From contig CM026567.1 in NCBI GenBank assembly GCA_015143295.1, positions 13,286,416-13,350,415 of the forward strand: 64,000 bases of DNA, read 5' to 3'. Each line of letters opens with the position of its first letter. Positions within the stretch are counted from its first letter, which is position 1. The position numbers and the translations under genes were made by a program. A model generated the notes under the pieces. That model did no database searches, was not told where the DNA came from, and saw only the letters and a list, made by a program, of their open reading frames with translations. This document shows positions 43,525 to 55,943 of the stretch, one piece after another. Source of the DNA: Tetracentron sinense (lineage: Eukaryota; Streptophyta; Magnoliopsida; Trochodendrales; Trochodendraceae).

Positions 43525-45653
43525 TTTTTTTTTGGACCGAGGAAAGCCGGGGTTAAGGCTGACCCCCACCAGATTTATTATTAAAAATAAAAATAGAGAA
43601 GGAAACACAGAGCAAGAGATGACCCTGGAGAGATCCGATGGACCCCCATAGACACCCCCCACACACCAAACCCATAAACAAGGGACCAGCCAACCCCAAA
43701 CCAACACCTCAAAACCAAAAGGGAACCTCTACTTCTCATACACCGTCAAATGACACTTGCCCCAAGACACCCGAAGAGACCCGTCATCATGAGGGCTCTT
43801 TATGGCACTCTCCATGTTGTCACGCAAACAATAGTCCCCTAGAATCCACAAGCCTAACGAGTTACACTAACGAAAAGAAAGAGGAGACCTACAAGACGAA
43901 AGCTGCGGGTTTAGAGGAATAGAATTGTCCTCTCCACCCACGGAACCAGCCAACAGATCCTCCTCAACAGCATACTCCACATCCACGGACCCAGCCTCTG
44001 TAGCCACCTCAACAACAGCCTCTACAATACCAGCCACTGACCCTTCAAGCTCTATGCACTCCTGACTAGATGGACTCATCTTTTTTCTATTCTTCTTCTT
44101 TTTGTTTTTGCTTGATCCCGAGCCCTCCTTACGTAACACATCATCATCCCCAATAGTCCCAAACTCGGAAGACTTAGGAAGAGAGGTAGGGATATGAGGC
44201 CCAAATAAAAGATGCCTTGATTCAGCTTGATACCCCTCTCCTGCCTCCAAACAAGTCACATTAACATTGACACGAGCAGGCATGAGCTCTGGAAAAGATG
44301 GCTCGCGTTGCCTATGCAAAGCATCTACAGATCCCATAAAGTCATGAATTTACAGCACTTCCCTAGGCTGCCTCCCAGATCTTTGAGGAGAACCAACCGA
44401 CACCGTAGAGGCAACAAGGGATTGAGAGACCCCATGCATACAGGATTTCTCTGGGGATAATTCACAAACACATGGCGAGGCCACCAAACCACTGACCCCA
44501 CCAAAAAAGGTAGAGACGTTAATATCTTTAGCTAAAGACAAAGAATTCGTTGCAGCCTTACATTGAGCACCTGGTGTGCTATCCTCACAAGGTGTTGGGT
44601 CCTCTTAAAATCCCCTCTGTCCCACTATCGTCCAAGCCTCAGGAGCTTCAACAACATGCTCTAATAAAGATGGGCCATCCTTGAAGGCTGTAGAAGCAGA
44701 CCCCTCAGCTGTCATTCGATTTGCTGCTACCCACACATTTTGCTGGAGCATCGAGCCTCTAAATGCCCAAAGGACTTACATTTGGAGCAGATGATTGGTT
44801 TCCACTCATATTCCACCTTATGGCTAGTCATGCCCCCATCAGGGCCACTAGAAAAAACCTCATTTGGGAGCTCTGAGTCTGCATCTATCTCAATACAAAC
44901 CCATGCGAAAGATAATCTACTCCGTTTGGCTGTAAGTTTATCTATGAACATGGGCTTGCCAATGGTGCTTGCAAGCTTACCAATCACAAGCTCATTCTAT
45001 AGGTGAAGGGTAAGATGTGGAAATTTTACCCAAATCGGAATCTTAAGCACAGAAGATGTAGCCAAATTAAGGGAAGGACTCCAAGGCCTAAGAATCAACA
45101 GCTTGCTAGCCAAACTCCAAGGGCCTTGCTCAGAGCCCGTAACCTGGAGGACTCATCCTCAAATTCAAAAATAAAAACACCCGAATCTATAGAATAGACC
45201 TAGACCGACCCCATATCCTTCCAAGATTTCTGAATAAAACGCTGCATAACGAGGAAAGGGATTTTAGGCCCCATAACGAAACCTACCAGCGCATTCTTCC
45301 ATCGATGGATTTCAGGTTCAATCTCTGGAGCGCCCCACACAGCAACCTTTTTACCGTTGATAATGGAAGGAGAGTGGAAAGGAAGCTCGTGTCCACTAGA
45401 CCGAGCTCTGTTCATGGGGAACAGACTGCGCCAACTCTTAGGAAAAGCTTCTATAGACCGACGGCCTTGGGCTACCGAGGGAGGACCAAAATCACCAAAC
45501 GAATCCTCAGCTGCATCACCGGACGGAGGCCTAAGGGGGGCTTCCGGCGGTTCAACACCATCGGCCATTCGTATCAGCAGATTCTCAAATTTTTTTTCAG
45601 CAAATCCTCAACTAGTTACCAACCAACCTACACTTACCTTTAAAAGTAGTCAC
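43525..45653 (-). mobile_element. ORF1-only LINE copy ('half-LINE')
   Basis: A 13-bp perfect target-site duplication, ATAAATATACTCT, at 43512-43524 and 45654-45666. A T run (A tail on the minus strand) starts at 43525, directly followed by the shared LINE 3' block (minus strand CCTTAACCCCGGCTTTCCTC, 43533-43560). The minus strand carries a short 5' leader, ORF1 and then the 3' tail. No endonuclease or reverse transcriptase is present in the 2.1 kb. The duplication at both ends shows that this is one complete insertion event. Confidence 0.8.
43867..45568 (-). pseudogene. ORF1 of the half-LINE: DUF4283 and zinc-knuckle protein
   Basis: Starts at ATG 45566-45568 (MADGVEPPEAPLRPPSGDAA), about 85 bp from the 5' end. 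Segment 45200-45568 includes the DUF4283 entry KNALVGFVMGPKIPFLVMQR. Segment 44727-44987 has IGKPMFIDKLTAKRSRLSFA, EYEWKPIICSKCKSFGHLEA and the knuckle CSKCKSFGHLEARC (Cx2Cx4Hx4C). Segment 43867-44337 is a Lys- then Glu/Ser-rich tail (KNKKKKNRKKMSPSS) ending NPQLSSCRSPLSFR. Frames change at least twice between the segments. The protein should bind LINE RNA; the C-terminal tail is longer than in the LINE at 12936-14507. Confidence 0.75.
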
Positions 45654-46264
45654 ATAAATATACTCTAAAGGTATATAAAAAACCCTAAGCGCTTAAAGGA
45701 TTGTAAGTGAATAATGTGTGAATAGTATTGTGAATATTATTGTAAATAGTGGATGTGAGGTCCAAGGTTCCCTAGGTGCCTATGGATGATGTGAGGGGTT
45801 TATTATAAGATTTATGGTGTGTGAGGGTACTAAAGAACCTACCTTGATATTTATGGGTGTTAAAAATTAAAAGGGGAAGGATTCTAAGTGTTAAAGGATG
45901 AGGGAGGTCTTAAACACCCTCAACTTGTGGGAATTCTAGTTTCGTCGTCGCTTATCAGAATTGAGTGAGTCATGATCCATTAGAAAGGTATCGAAACCCT
46001 CTTCGATATTCATCCTTATCACTTTTCCCGATTGTGAGTCGAAGCTAGGTGAAATGTGGATTTCCTGAAGATGGGTCTGCTGCAAATTCAGCTGTCATTC
46101 TGGACCAGTCCCCTTGTGGGCCCATTTAGACCACTAAGAACTCATAATTAGGATTTGTATAAATCAGGAAAGTTGTTCCTCTTTTAATGAAGAGTCTAAC
46201 GTAAGTTGAATCGTCAAAATCCGATCACCGAGTGAAAAGTTATGGTCGAAACACCGAGGCAGAC

Positions 46265-46425
46265 AAAATGGGACAGATGACCGTGCGACCAGGGGTCGAC
46301 CCCCCACTACCAGTCGATTGGTCATCACACCGGTCGACCCCTCTCGCACTTTTGTGTATGGGGTTCATTTCCAGAACCCCTAAGTCAACCGGTAGACCGG
46401 TGGACACCTTCGGTCGACCCCTCCA
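46265..46425 (+). repeat. GGTCGACC/ACCGGT palindrome cluster in the outer solo LTR
   Basis: Repeated words GGGGTCGACCCC, ACCGGTCGACC and ACCGGTAGACCGGTGGAC within 160 bp, right after the LTR anchor AAGTTGAATCGTCAAAATCC (46205 onward). It is positionally equivalent to the arrays at 17553, 21540 and 48900-49740. Confidence 0.65.
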
Positions 46426-47068
46426 TGCTTTTTGGTGCCTCCATGCTTCTTGAAGTACGATCTTCACTTCCTCGAGCTTTCTCAAGTTGGAATTGATTCC
46501 ATAAGCTTGCTAAAAGCTCTCTCGCTTCTACAGAGTATTCTAAAGCGATTAAACCATAGGGAATCGGTTTTGGTAAGGTAGAACAATCTACTAACTACTT
46601 TGTTATGATTCATTCATGCGTAGAAATTAGAACTCTCCTTGTTATGATTCATTAATGGTTATAGCTTTTATCGGTATATACTATTGAAAATAATGAAATG
46701 AAAATCAAAGTATAGGATCTTTTTCTTGTAAACTATGATTATGTTTATAATGATGTATGGTTTTTGATGAAAATTAAGGTGCATTACCTTTTATGGTATA
46801 TTATGAATTGAAATAGAATTGAGGTTTAAGGCATCAAATGTGTAGGTGATTTCTACTAGATATCCATGTTAGGATTCACCTATTAAAAAAAAAAAGTAAT
46901 TTGAAGTAAAGAGTGTAAATACACTCTACCTAACCAAAGTGAGTTGTTATGCATAATTCCGATGAAGATAGGCTAAGTAGCCTTGTTCTGCTATGTTGAC
47001 AACATAAATGATAATTCATGAATATAATTCCATGTTTAAATGCTTTCTATTACACTATGATGCTTACA

Positions 47069-47260
47069 GTGGACCAGTGGTTCCTGGGCCTTTCCCCAAG
47101 TGGGAGGTCCTGGGTTCCATTTCTCACTCCCCCTTTGGGGCTAGTCCCGCACGGGTTTACTCGGACCTATCTGGTGTGGCGAGTTGCGGGCTCACGTCTC
47201 ACCCTCAAGGATTAGTCCTGACCCAAAGGGTTGGGGACACCTAGAGTTCCAAAAAAAAAA
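47069..47260 (+). mobile_element. tRNA-derived SINE (192 bp)
   Basis: A 12-bp perfect target-site duplication, ATGATGCTTACA, at 47057-47068 and 47261-47272, and a terminal run of ten A. The 5' part has a box A-like GTGGACCAGTGG and a box B-like GGGTTCCATTTC at tRNA-like spacing, the RNA polymerase III promoter of SINEs. It looks whole. A truncated relative lies at 9227-9351. Confidence 0.88.
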
Positions 47261-49024
47261 ATGATGCTTACAAGTACTCTGCATATGTCTCAATGTTTAA
47301 AGCCTCCCATGATCTCTATGATTGTCGCGACCCAAAACCCACCCTAGGAGTTAGAGTGAATCTTGGATGACTTATCATGACCTACATGAAATGCTTGACC
47401 TACCATCCTGCAAAACACTAGGAGCATATACGATAGAGGGAAAAATAGCGGAAGCATAAATAACTTGGCACAGCAAAAGTCTAACCAAAACCTCTATGTA
47501 TATAAATGATCCAAGTTTGTACAAAAGGGAAAACAAAATAAAGAAGGTGCGGACATGCCTGCCAAAATACATGGGTACAATCTCTCGTGCTCACCCACAC
47601 TCACATAGAATCTACCACCTAGTAGTAGCCCTCTACATGAGGCACCTCAGCAGGGACCTCCTCAACGTACTCCTCTTCCTCCTATGGACCGGGAGCACAT
47701 ATGTCAAAAGGAGTAGCCGCTCCACTATCACTTGCCGACATGAGAAGTACGACTGAGCATGGAATACTCAGCGGGTACTAAATACTAACCAACAGTCATA
47801 GCATAATAATCACCAAATAAAGAAGGAAGCAGTTCATATAATTGACCGGAAAGTAACAGTTTATATTTCATGCTTACATCACATCAAAGTCGGAAAACTC
47901 TTGAAATCATCGTGTGCTTAACTTGACTTAAAATACTCTTTTCGTGCTTGAAAAACTTGTCATGTTCTGTTTTGCTTGACTTGTCATGTCATGCGTGTCT
48001 AGTCATACATGTCATGTCATGTTCTAGCTTATACTCACGCTTGCTTGCTTCGAAACTAAACATGCTCATGTAACTTGTGAGATATACTTGTGAGGGAGGG
48101 TGGTGTAGAACCCCCTATTTCAATGAGATGCTCTTGCGAGGGAGGGGAGACCCCTCATACAATGAGTTGCACTTGCGAGGGAGGGGAGACCCCTCATACA
48201 ATGAGATGCACTTGCGAGGGAGGGTGGTGTAGAACCCCCTCTTTCAATGAAATGCACTTACGAGGGAGGGGAGACCCCTCTTTCAATGGGATGCACTTAT
48301 TCTTGTCAAAAGCGAGGCAAAACATATCGTAAGATATGTCCTACCTCTAATTACCAACCCTTACATTTGGCCTTGTCATGGTGTTCGTGAATCTAGAATA
48401 AAACCCCTATCTTGGAAAACACTGATAACCATGTCATGCATGCTGTGCTCGTGAAGTCGTGTACATGCTTTAGCTTGAAAATAAACATGACATAAGGAAT
48501 TTCATGGTATACAATTTATTTCAATAAGCATTCATTTACCACATGCCGTTCTAGAAAGCAAGGTAACACACTAACATAAAACCCTAGAATTTTTATATAT
48601 CTTAATCATGCTTTTCTTGATTAATGATTCATCCAATCTGTAGAGCCCCGGACCTTTTCACAGTTAATACATCACACTCTCGTTGTCATTTTTGCCCTTT
48701 TAAGAGGTATAATTAATAAATGAGGAAGAAATTAGAAATTTCGAAACGTCAGAAATGTTCCTTTTCGAAGTACGAACACAACGCAAGTTGAATCGTCACA
48801 ATCGAATGAACGAGTCAAAAGATATGGCCAAAACAGTCTGAACCTATAGGAAATCGTAGCTCGGAAGGCACTAAGGACGTGCTCTGACGTCGTACTCTGA
48901 TAACGAAGCACAGACAACGTACTCTGATAACGTATACTGTGTGCATCCATTGTACAGCTCACAACGGGCACGTTGTACAACTCACCACGGGCACGCTGTA
49001 CAAAAGACAACGGACTATTCACAA

Positions 49025-49735
49025 CACCACGAGTTGGCACTATTCACGGACCACGAGTTGACACTATTCACGGACCACGAGTTGACACTATTCACAGCAC
49101 CACGAGTTTGCACTATTCACAACACCACGAGTTGGCACTATTCACAGACCACGAGTTGACACTATTCACAACACCACGAGTTGGCACTATTCACGGACCA
49201 CGAGTTGACACTATTCACAGCACCACGAGTTGACACTATTCACAACACCACGAGTTGACACTATTCACGGACCACGAGTTGACACTATTCACAACACCAC
49301 GAGTTGGCACTATTCACGGACCACGAGTTGACACTATTCACAGCACCACGAGTTGACACTATTCACAACACCACGAGTTGACACTATTCACAACACCACG
49401 AGTTGGCACTATTCACGGACACCACGAGTTGACACTATTCACAACACCACGAGTTGACACTATTCACGGACCACGAGTTGACACTATTCACAACACCACG
49501 AGTTGGCACTATTCACGGACCACGAGTTGACACTCACAGCACCACGAGTTTGCACTATTCACAACACCAACACCACGAGTTGGCACTATTCACAACACCA
49601 ACACCACGAGTTGGCACTATTCACGGACCACGAGTTGACACTATTCACAACACCACGAGTTGGCACTATTCACGGACCACGAGTTGACACTATTCACAGC
49701 ACCACGAGTTGGCACTATTCACAGCACTATTCACA
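49025..49735 (+). repeat. Minisatellite, about 28 units of 24-25 bp
   Basis: The unit CCACGAGTT(G)(A/G)CACTATTCAC is followed by one of a few linkers (GGA, AACA, AGCA). I count 28 CGAGTT occurrences. The two main unit types alternate in higher-order blocks. The long frames it creates in several phases are repeat artefacts. Confidence 0.93.
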
Positions 49736-51186
49736 GAAATCCCAGTAAGGGTATTACGGTCTTTTGGTCAGTTCACTCTTACCTTAAGAGTTTAACCCGA
49801 GCCTTTAGGGCATCATTCGACACTTAGAGAGTTTGAGAGAATAGAAGAAAGAGGAGAAGGCGATTCCAACCTAGGGTTTCCATTTGGGAGAGAAATCAAA
49901 GGGTTTGAAACCCTAGATCAACCTCCAGCCCATTTTTCTTCAAGATCAAGGCACAAACTCGTGAGGAGCATCTCCTCAAACTAGGGCAGCAGCTACACAG
50001 TTGTTTTGGAAAGGGGTTTCTTCCTCATTTCTTCAAGGTCGGTACTTTTTACTACCCTCCTAGTTATAGTTCATCTTCTCCCTCTATTTCTTTTGATTTT
50101 TCTTTCATTGATACATGTGCTATGAGATGGATGAATGGTAAATGGTGAATGGTGAATGGAGATGGAATGGGCGATTGGATGCCAATGGTTGTGTGTGATG
50201 AACAAATGGGGAAGGGCATTGTTCCAATAATGAACATACATGTACGATTTGAGTAAAACCCATCTAGAAAAGCATGTTGTAGGGTAAATCCATAATGAAC
50301 ACACCCTGTTTGATGAAATGCCAAGGTGAATAAAGTGAGCTGAAAATTTGTAAAGGCATGCCTAATAAATTCTGAATATTACTAGGGCCTATGATAGTGT
50401 GTTTCTTGCTTTCCCTAAAGGATATGAATATTACATTGCTCAATCTTTGATGCTACATGTGTTGTGAAATTACCCAAATGTCATCTTTAAATTTAAATGC
50501 AAGCATGTACACGTTTCCCACGAGCACGATATGCATTACATGATTTATCGAGGTTTTCAAGAACATGGTTAGAGGTGGGACATATCCTACGATATGTTTT
50601 ACCTCGCTCTTGGCAAGGACAAGTCAATCATGCATTATCAGAAGAAGGGTTTCCCTTCCCTCGCAAGTACATACATATCATAAGAAGGGTTCCCCTTCCC
50701 TCGCAAGTACATCTCACAAGTGAAAGGACATGACATGAGCATTTAGGAAGAAGGGTCTCCCTTCCCTCACAAGTAGTTTACTGTTCCAAGCATGACATGG
50801 CACGGCAGGACAAGCATGGGCATTTAGGAAGAAGGGTCTCCCTTCCCTCACAAGTAGTTTACTTTCCCAAGCAAGCATGACATGGCATGACACACATGAC
50901 ACGCATGATACGATAAGGTAAGACAAACATGACAAGTTTTCAAGCAAGGAAATGGTATTTTCAGTCAAGTCAAGTGCACAGTGTTTTCAAGAGTTTTATC
51001 GGCTTTTATGAATTCAAGCATGATTATATACTCCTTTACTTTATTGTCATGATATGAATTATTCCTGCTTTATATGCTTGAATTGTTTCCTGCTTTATAT
51101 ATGCTATCTGTATGCTATGACTGTTGGTTAGTGCTTAGTACCCGCTGAGTATTCCATGCTCAGCCGTACTTCTTATGTCGGCAGGT

Positions 51187-51291
51187 TCTGAGGGAGCTGC
51201 TGCTCCATTTGATGTTTGTGCTCCTGGTCCATGGGTGGAAGAGGAGTACGTTGAGGAGCTTTTGGAGGAACCTCCTGTGGAGGGTTATTAG
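51187..51291 (+). other. Conserved small acidic reading frame in an LTR
   Basis: It reads SEGAAAPFDVCAPGPWVEEE and then YVEELLEEPPVEGY, stop. It follows TGTCGGCAG/GT, which looks like a splice acceptor. Equivalent peptides occur at 19167-19299 (plus strand) and, on the minus strand, at about 11020-11140, 47625-47740 and 60365-60470, always next to the GAGTATTC(C)ATGCTCAGCC block. Not tied to gag-pol. Function unknown. Confidence 0.5.
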
Positions 51292-52553
51292 TAGGTGGTG
51301 TTAGATTCTGAGTGGATTAGCTGTGGGTGAGATGAGAGTCAAATTTATGTATTTTGGTGGGCATGTCCACACTTTCTTTTGGATTCTTTTTGTATAAATT
51401 TGGATTGATTATGTATATACATAGAGGTTTGGTAGAATTCCGCTATACCATGTTAGAGTATGTTTCCGCTGTTTTGCCCTCTCTTGTATATGTTCTGTGG
51501 GTTTTGCAGGTTAGTCGTCAAGCAAGTCATGATTAGTCGTCCAAAGTTCACTCTAACTCCTAGGGTGGGTTTCGGGTCGCGACACAATCCATCCATCATC
51601 CATTGTGTGTTCATTATTTGGTGAAATACCCTTCCTATTTCATTCATCACAAGACACTGACGGCATCCATCGCCTATACACAACCATCCATCTCCATCCA
51701 TGTACCCCATTACATTATCATGTTTAAAATTTGGGGAAAAATCAAGAAAAGAAGGAGAATATGAACTAGAAGGGTAGTATAGGGTACCAGCCTTGAATAG
51801 ATGAGAAAAAACCCTCCAAAACATGCGTGGGGTTGCTGTTGCGCTTAGAGAACGCGCTCCTCACGTGCTTTGCATTGGATTTTAAGAATCCAAGCCTTTG
51901 GGGTGATCTTGGGTTCTCAAACCCTTGATTTCTCTCAATGTGAAACCCTAGGTTAAAAACCCCTTTCTCCTCTCTCACTCTCTCTCAAAATATGCTGCCT
52001 TAGGGTTTATGAACCCTTATGGCACGAGCAAGCCTTTATAGGCAAGGGTGTAACGCCCAAAAGATGAAAAAGCCCTTAATGAAATTCTGCAAAAATGCGA
52101 AAGACCGAGCGATCGATGGTTAGAACCAAACGATTGGTAGCCTGCCGAGTGACCGATGTTTTTGATTGAGTGATCGGTTAAAAACACCCTCTCTGGAAAA
52201 ATTCCCCATACAAATTAGTACACTAGTCGATAGATACCGATTGATCGGTTGTGGACCGATCGATCGCTAATATGGACCGAGCGATCGGTGTTTTGCAAAT
52301 TTTGACACTGAGTCCATTTCTCACTCAATCTCATTACTTGGACTTATTCCACTTCCATTCTAACCTCTTCTAAACATGACTAGGACCTTTTTAAGGCTAT
52401 GGCATATTATTAATTATTTTATTTAATTATTTTATACTACTCATGCAAAATTCTCAAAGGTTCCAATTTCTCATTTCTTGAAAATTGGAGGTTACAACGC
52501 ATCCTGCCTTGACATGCATTCCAAGACATATACAAAAGTTTCGGGGTTCTACA

Positions 52554-52566
52554 TCCTCCCAACCCC
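52554..52566 (-). other. Polypurine tract of the chromovirus
   Basis: The minus strand reads GGGGTTGGGAGGA, directly before the 3' LTR. Confidence 0.75.
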
Positions 52567-52649
52567 TTATAAAAATTGTCCCCGAAATTTGGACAATACT
52601 TGCATTACAAAACCAAAACAAAATTATATGGCACAACCAAAAGCTTATT

Positions 52650-53814
52650 CGAACAACTCTGGGTACTTCGCTTTGACTTCGGCCTCACGCTCCCATGTGG
52701 CCTCTTCTCGAGCATGATCTTCCCATTACACGAGAACCAATAGGATAGTCTTGTTGTGAAGCACTTGATCTCTCCGATCCAATATCTGAACCGACTTTTC
52801 AACCAAAGTGAGATCCTCTCAGATTTCCAACGGTTCTAAGTCTATGACATGGGAAAGGTCTGAAATGTACTTCCGAAGCATATACACATGGAAAATGTTG
52901 TGAATCGCTGCCATATGAGCTAGAAGAACTACCTTATAAGTAACTTCACCAACTTGCATGATAATCTCAAATAGCCCAACATACCGAGGACTAAGTTTGC
53001 ATCTCTTGCCGAACCTCATGATTCCCTTGCTAGGAGATATCTTCACAAAAACTTGATCCCCTACCTAAAATTCCAAGTCCCTGCGGCAAGTGTCCGCATA
53101 GCTCATTTGACGATCTTGAGTAATTTTCAACCGATCTCGGATGATCTTGACCTTATCCGCGGTCTGCTCAATCAACTCAGGACCTAACATTTTTCTCTCT
53201 CCTACTTCATCCCAGTAGAGAGGAGACCTGCAACTTCGCCCATACAAGGCCTCAAATGATGCCATCTGGATGCTCGCCTGGTAGCTATTGTTATAGGCGA
53301 ATTCAACCAAAGGTAAGTGCTCTTCCCAGCTGCCCTTAAGGTCTAACATACGTACCCGAAGCAAGTCCTCAATGATTTGGTTTACCCTCTCGGTTTGTCC
53401 ATCCATCTGTGAATGAAAGGTGGTGCTAAAGTCTAGTCGGGTACCCATGGCACTCTGAAAGCTCTTCCAAAACCTGAATGTGAATCTTAGATTCCGATCT
53501 GACGCAATGCTAACTGGCACCCCGTGCAACTGAACCACTTTCTTTATATACAATGCTGCTAACTGGTTCGAGTTAAACGTAGTCCGATAGGGCAAGAAAT
53601 GTGCAGACTTCATTAAACGATCTTCCACAACCCATATTGCATCAGAGTTCTTTACCATCTTTGGCAAGCCAACAATGAAATCCATGGAGTTGTGCTCCCA
53701 TTTCCACTCGGGACTAGGGAGAGGTTGTAATAGACCCGTCGGTCTCATGTGCTCTACCTTCACCTGTTGGCACACCAAGTACTGTGCCACATATTCTGCA
53801 ACATCTCTCTTCAT
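52650..53814 (-). pseudogene. Integrase with chromodomain-like C-terminus
   Basis: The integrase core shows WEHNSMDFIVGLP, SIASDRNLRFTFRFWKSFQ and FHSQMDGQTERVNQ, then PLVEFAYNNSYQASI. The C-terminal domain follows (SPRYVGLFEIIMQVGEVTYK, NIFHVYMLRKY). The final part resembles a chromodomain: RDQVLHNKTI ... EEATWEREAEVKAKYPELF. A chromodomain on the integrase defines chromoviruses and is thought to guide integration to heterochromatin. Confidence 0.8.
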
Positions 53815-53975
53815 ATTTCACCACCAAAAATGCCCCTTGAGGTTCTGGTACATCTTAGTACCCCCAGGATGTACCGTATACTTCGAATGATGGGCTTCAT
53901 CCATAATCTCCCACCTCAACTCCAGATCGGTAGGAACACACAGTCTTCCCCTAAATGTGATGGCACATCGGCTAG

Positions 53976-55611
53976 TCAGAGAAAAGTCTTCACTACCCTT
54001 GGCAACTTCCTTGTCCCGAAAAGCCAATCAGCATCCGAGGTCTGTAACTTTCGGATTTGATCTATGATGTACGACCGAACCGTGATATTCACCAACACTG
54101 GACTGCGGACGGAAGCATTGACACTGATGTCTAGATTTGCCAAATCTTTCAATAGTTTCCATTCCCGCACCAACATGTGACCCAACAACCCCGGAGGTCT
54201 TCTACTCAAAGCGTCAGCCACTACATTTGCTTTTGCTGGGTGGTATTGGATGGTGCATTCGTAGTCTTTCAAAAACTCCATCCACCGCCGTTGCCGTAAA
54301 TTCAGCTCCTTTTAGGAAAAGAGGTACTTGAGGCTCTTGTGGTCCGTGAACACATAAAACTCTTCCCCGTCGTAAAGGCAATGGCGCTAAATCTTAAGTG
54401 CAAACATGACCACAGCAAGCTCCAAGTCTTGGTGTGGTAATTCTTTTCATGCTCCTTTAATTGCCTTGATGCATAAACAATGACTTCTTGTGCTGTATGA
54501 GAACACACCCAAGCCCGACGTGCGAGGCATCACTGTACACCTCATAACCACCACACCCTGATGGCACTGTAAGGAGGGGGGCTATGGTAAGCCTCTTCTT
54601 CAGCTCCTTGAAGTTGATCTTGCACTTATCGCTCCATGTAAACTTGGCATTCTTCCTGGTCAGATAAGTGAGTGACGCTGCAAGGCTGGAGAATCCCTCA
54701 ACGAATCTCTGGTAGTAACCTGCCTAATCTAGGAAGCTGCAGATCTCTGTGACACTCTTAGGCCTCGCCCAACTCATGACTGCCTTTATCTTCTTCGGAT
54801 CTACTAAGATGCCTTCCGTAGAAACAACGTGGCCTAGGAATGCCACTTCCTCTAACCAAAACTCACACTTGCTTAGTTTGGCATACAGCTTGTGCTCTCT
54901 CAGCATTTCCAAAGCAAGGTGAAGGTCTCGCATGTGATCTTCTAGTGTCTGGGAATAAACCAGGATGTCATCAATAAACACTATCAAGCATCGATCCAGG
55001 TATGGTTAGATTACCCGGTTCATTAAATCCATAAAGGCTGCCGGCGCGTTCCTGAGACCAAAAGGCATCACTAAGAACTCATAATGCCTATACCGAGTCC
55101 TGAATGTAGTTTTGGGAATATCTTCAGCTTTGATCTTCAACTGGTGGTAACCGGACCGAAGATCAATCTGAGAGAAAAATTTTGCTCCCTTTAACTGATC
55201 GAATAAGTCATCAATCCTAGGCAATGGATACCTATTCTTTATCGTGACTTTGTTCAACTGCTTGTAATCGACACACATCCGCATCGAGCCATCCTTCTTC
55301 TTGACAAATAGCACCGGGGTACCCCACAGTGAGACGCTTGGCTGAATGAAACCAAGGCCTTGCATCTCCACTAATTGAGCCTTCAACTCCTTGAGTTCAA
55401 TCAGGGCCATTCTGTACAGAGCCCGGGAGATGGGAGTTGTGCCTGGTGCAAGCTCGATCATAAACTCAATCTCCCTATCTGAGGGAAACCCTGGCAACTC
55501 CTCTGGAAATACATCTAGGAATTCACTCACAACCGGAATAGTTGAAGAGTTCTTTGCCTCGGGGTTCGATAGGCTCAACGCCGTAAAGCGGGCAATCTCT
55601 TTACTTCTCAA
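53976..55611 (-). pseudogene. Reverse transcriptase and RNase H of the chromovirus
   Basis: Reverse transcriptase with [71 protein letters not shown] and the catalytic segment [12 protein letters not shown], then [16 protein letters not shown]. The RNase H region contains VIVYASRQLKEHEKNYHT. Ty3/gypsy type, in the usual pol order. Confidence 0.85.
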
Positions 55612-55637
55612 CCCCCGAAAATGAAATGGCTTTCCTT

Positions 55638-55943
55638 CTATGGCTTAAAGAGTACCATCTTCTTGAAGCATGCCACCTGACCATGGTGAGCTACTAACCA
55701 ATAAATCCCCAAGATGACGTCGAAATCCTGGAATCCAAGGACGATGAGATTAGCTGCCAATTCGTGGCTTCCAACTTGAATTGTACTGCCTCTAAAAATG
55801 TTATCTGCTACCACTGTCTTGCAAAGAGGAGTCGAAATGAATAACTCCGGTTCTAGTTGACTAGGTTCTGTAGAAAAGCCTTGGGAAAAATTCGGTGAGA
55901 CAAATGAATGAGTAGACCCGGTGTCAATCAATACTCGAGCCAA
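55638..55943 (-). pseudogene. Aspartic protease of the chromovirus
   Basis: ARVLIDTGSTHSFVSPNF carries the DTG active-site motif. The segment ending VILGIYWLVAHHG resembles the usual 'ILGMDWL' of plant Ty3/gypsy proteases. Confidence 0.8.

Larger units (their letters stand above)
48639..51584 (+). mobile_element. Solo LTR (2.9 kb) nested in the chromovirus 3' LTR
   Basis: Perfect duplication CAATC at 48634-48638 and 51585-51589. Ends TGTAGAGCCCCGG and GGGTTTCGGGTCGCGACA. It belongs to the same superfamily as its host LTR but is inserted in the opposite orientation. It contains a 28-unit minisatellite, the conserved hairpin and the conserved small reading frame. No internal region. Confidence 0.92.
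47323..52553 (-). repeat. 3' LTR of the chromovirus (split by solo LTR 48639-51584)
   Basis: Plus-strand ends TGTCGCGACCC and CGGGGTTCTACA. Net length is about 2.28 kb after removing the nested LTR and its 5-bp duplication. It has GATC-rich words (52105-52285: CCGATCGATCGC, GAGCGATCGG) and a TATA motif on the minus strand near 52035. Confidence 0.9.

Noticed and set aside
49025-49735. Regular repeats resembling a CRISPR array
   Set aside because: No unique spacers, units abut directly, and the array lies inside a plant LTR.
48973-49748. Several overlapping open frames of 70-90 codons with repeated peptides
   Set aside because: They arise from the 24-25-bp minisatellite being open in several phases; no start context, no homology.
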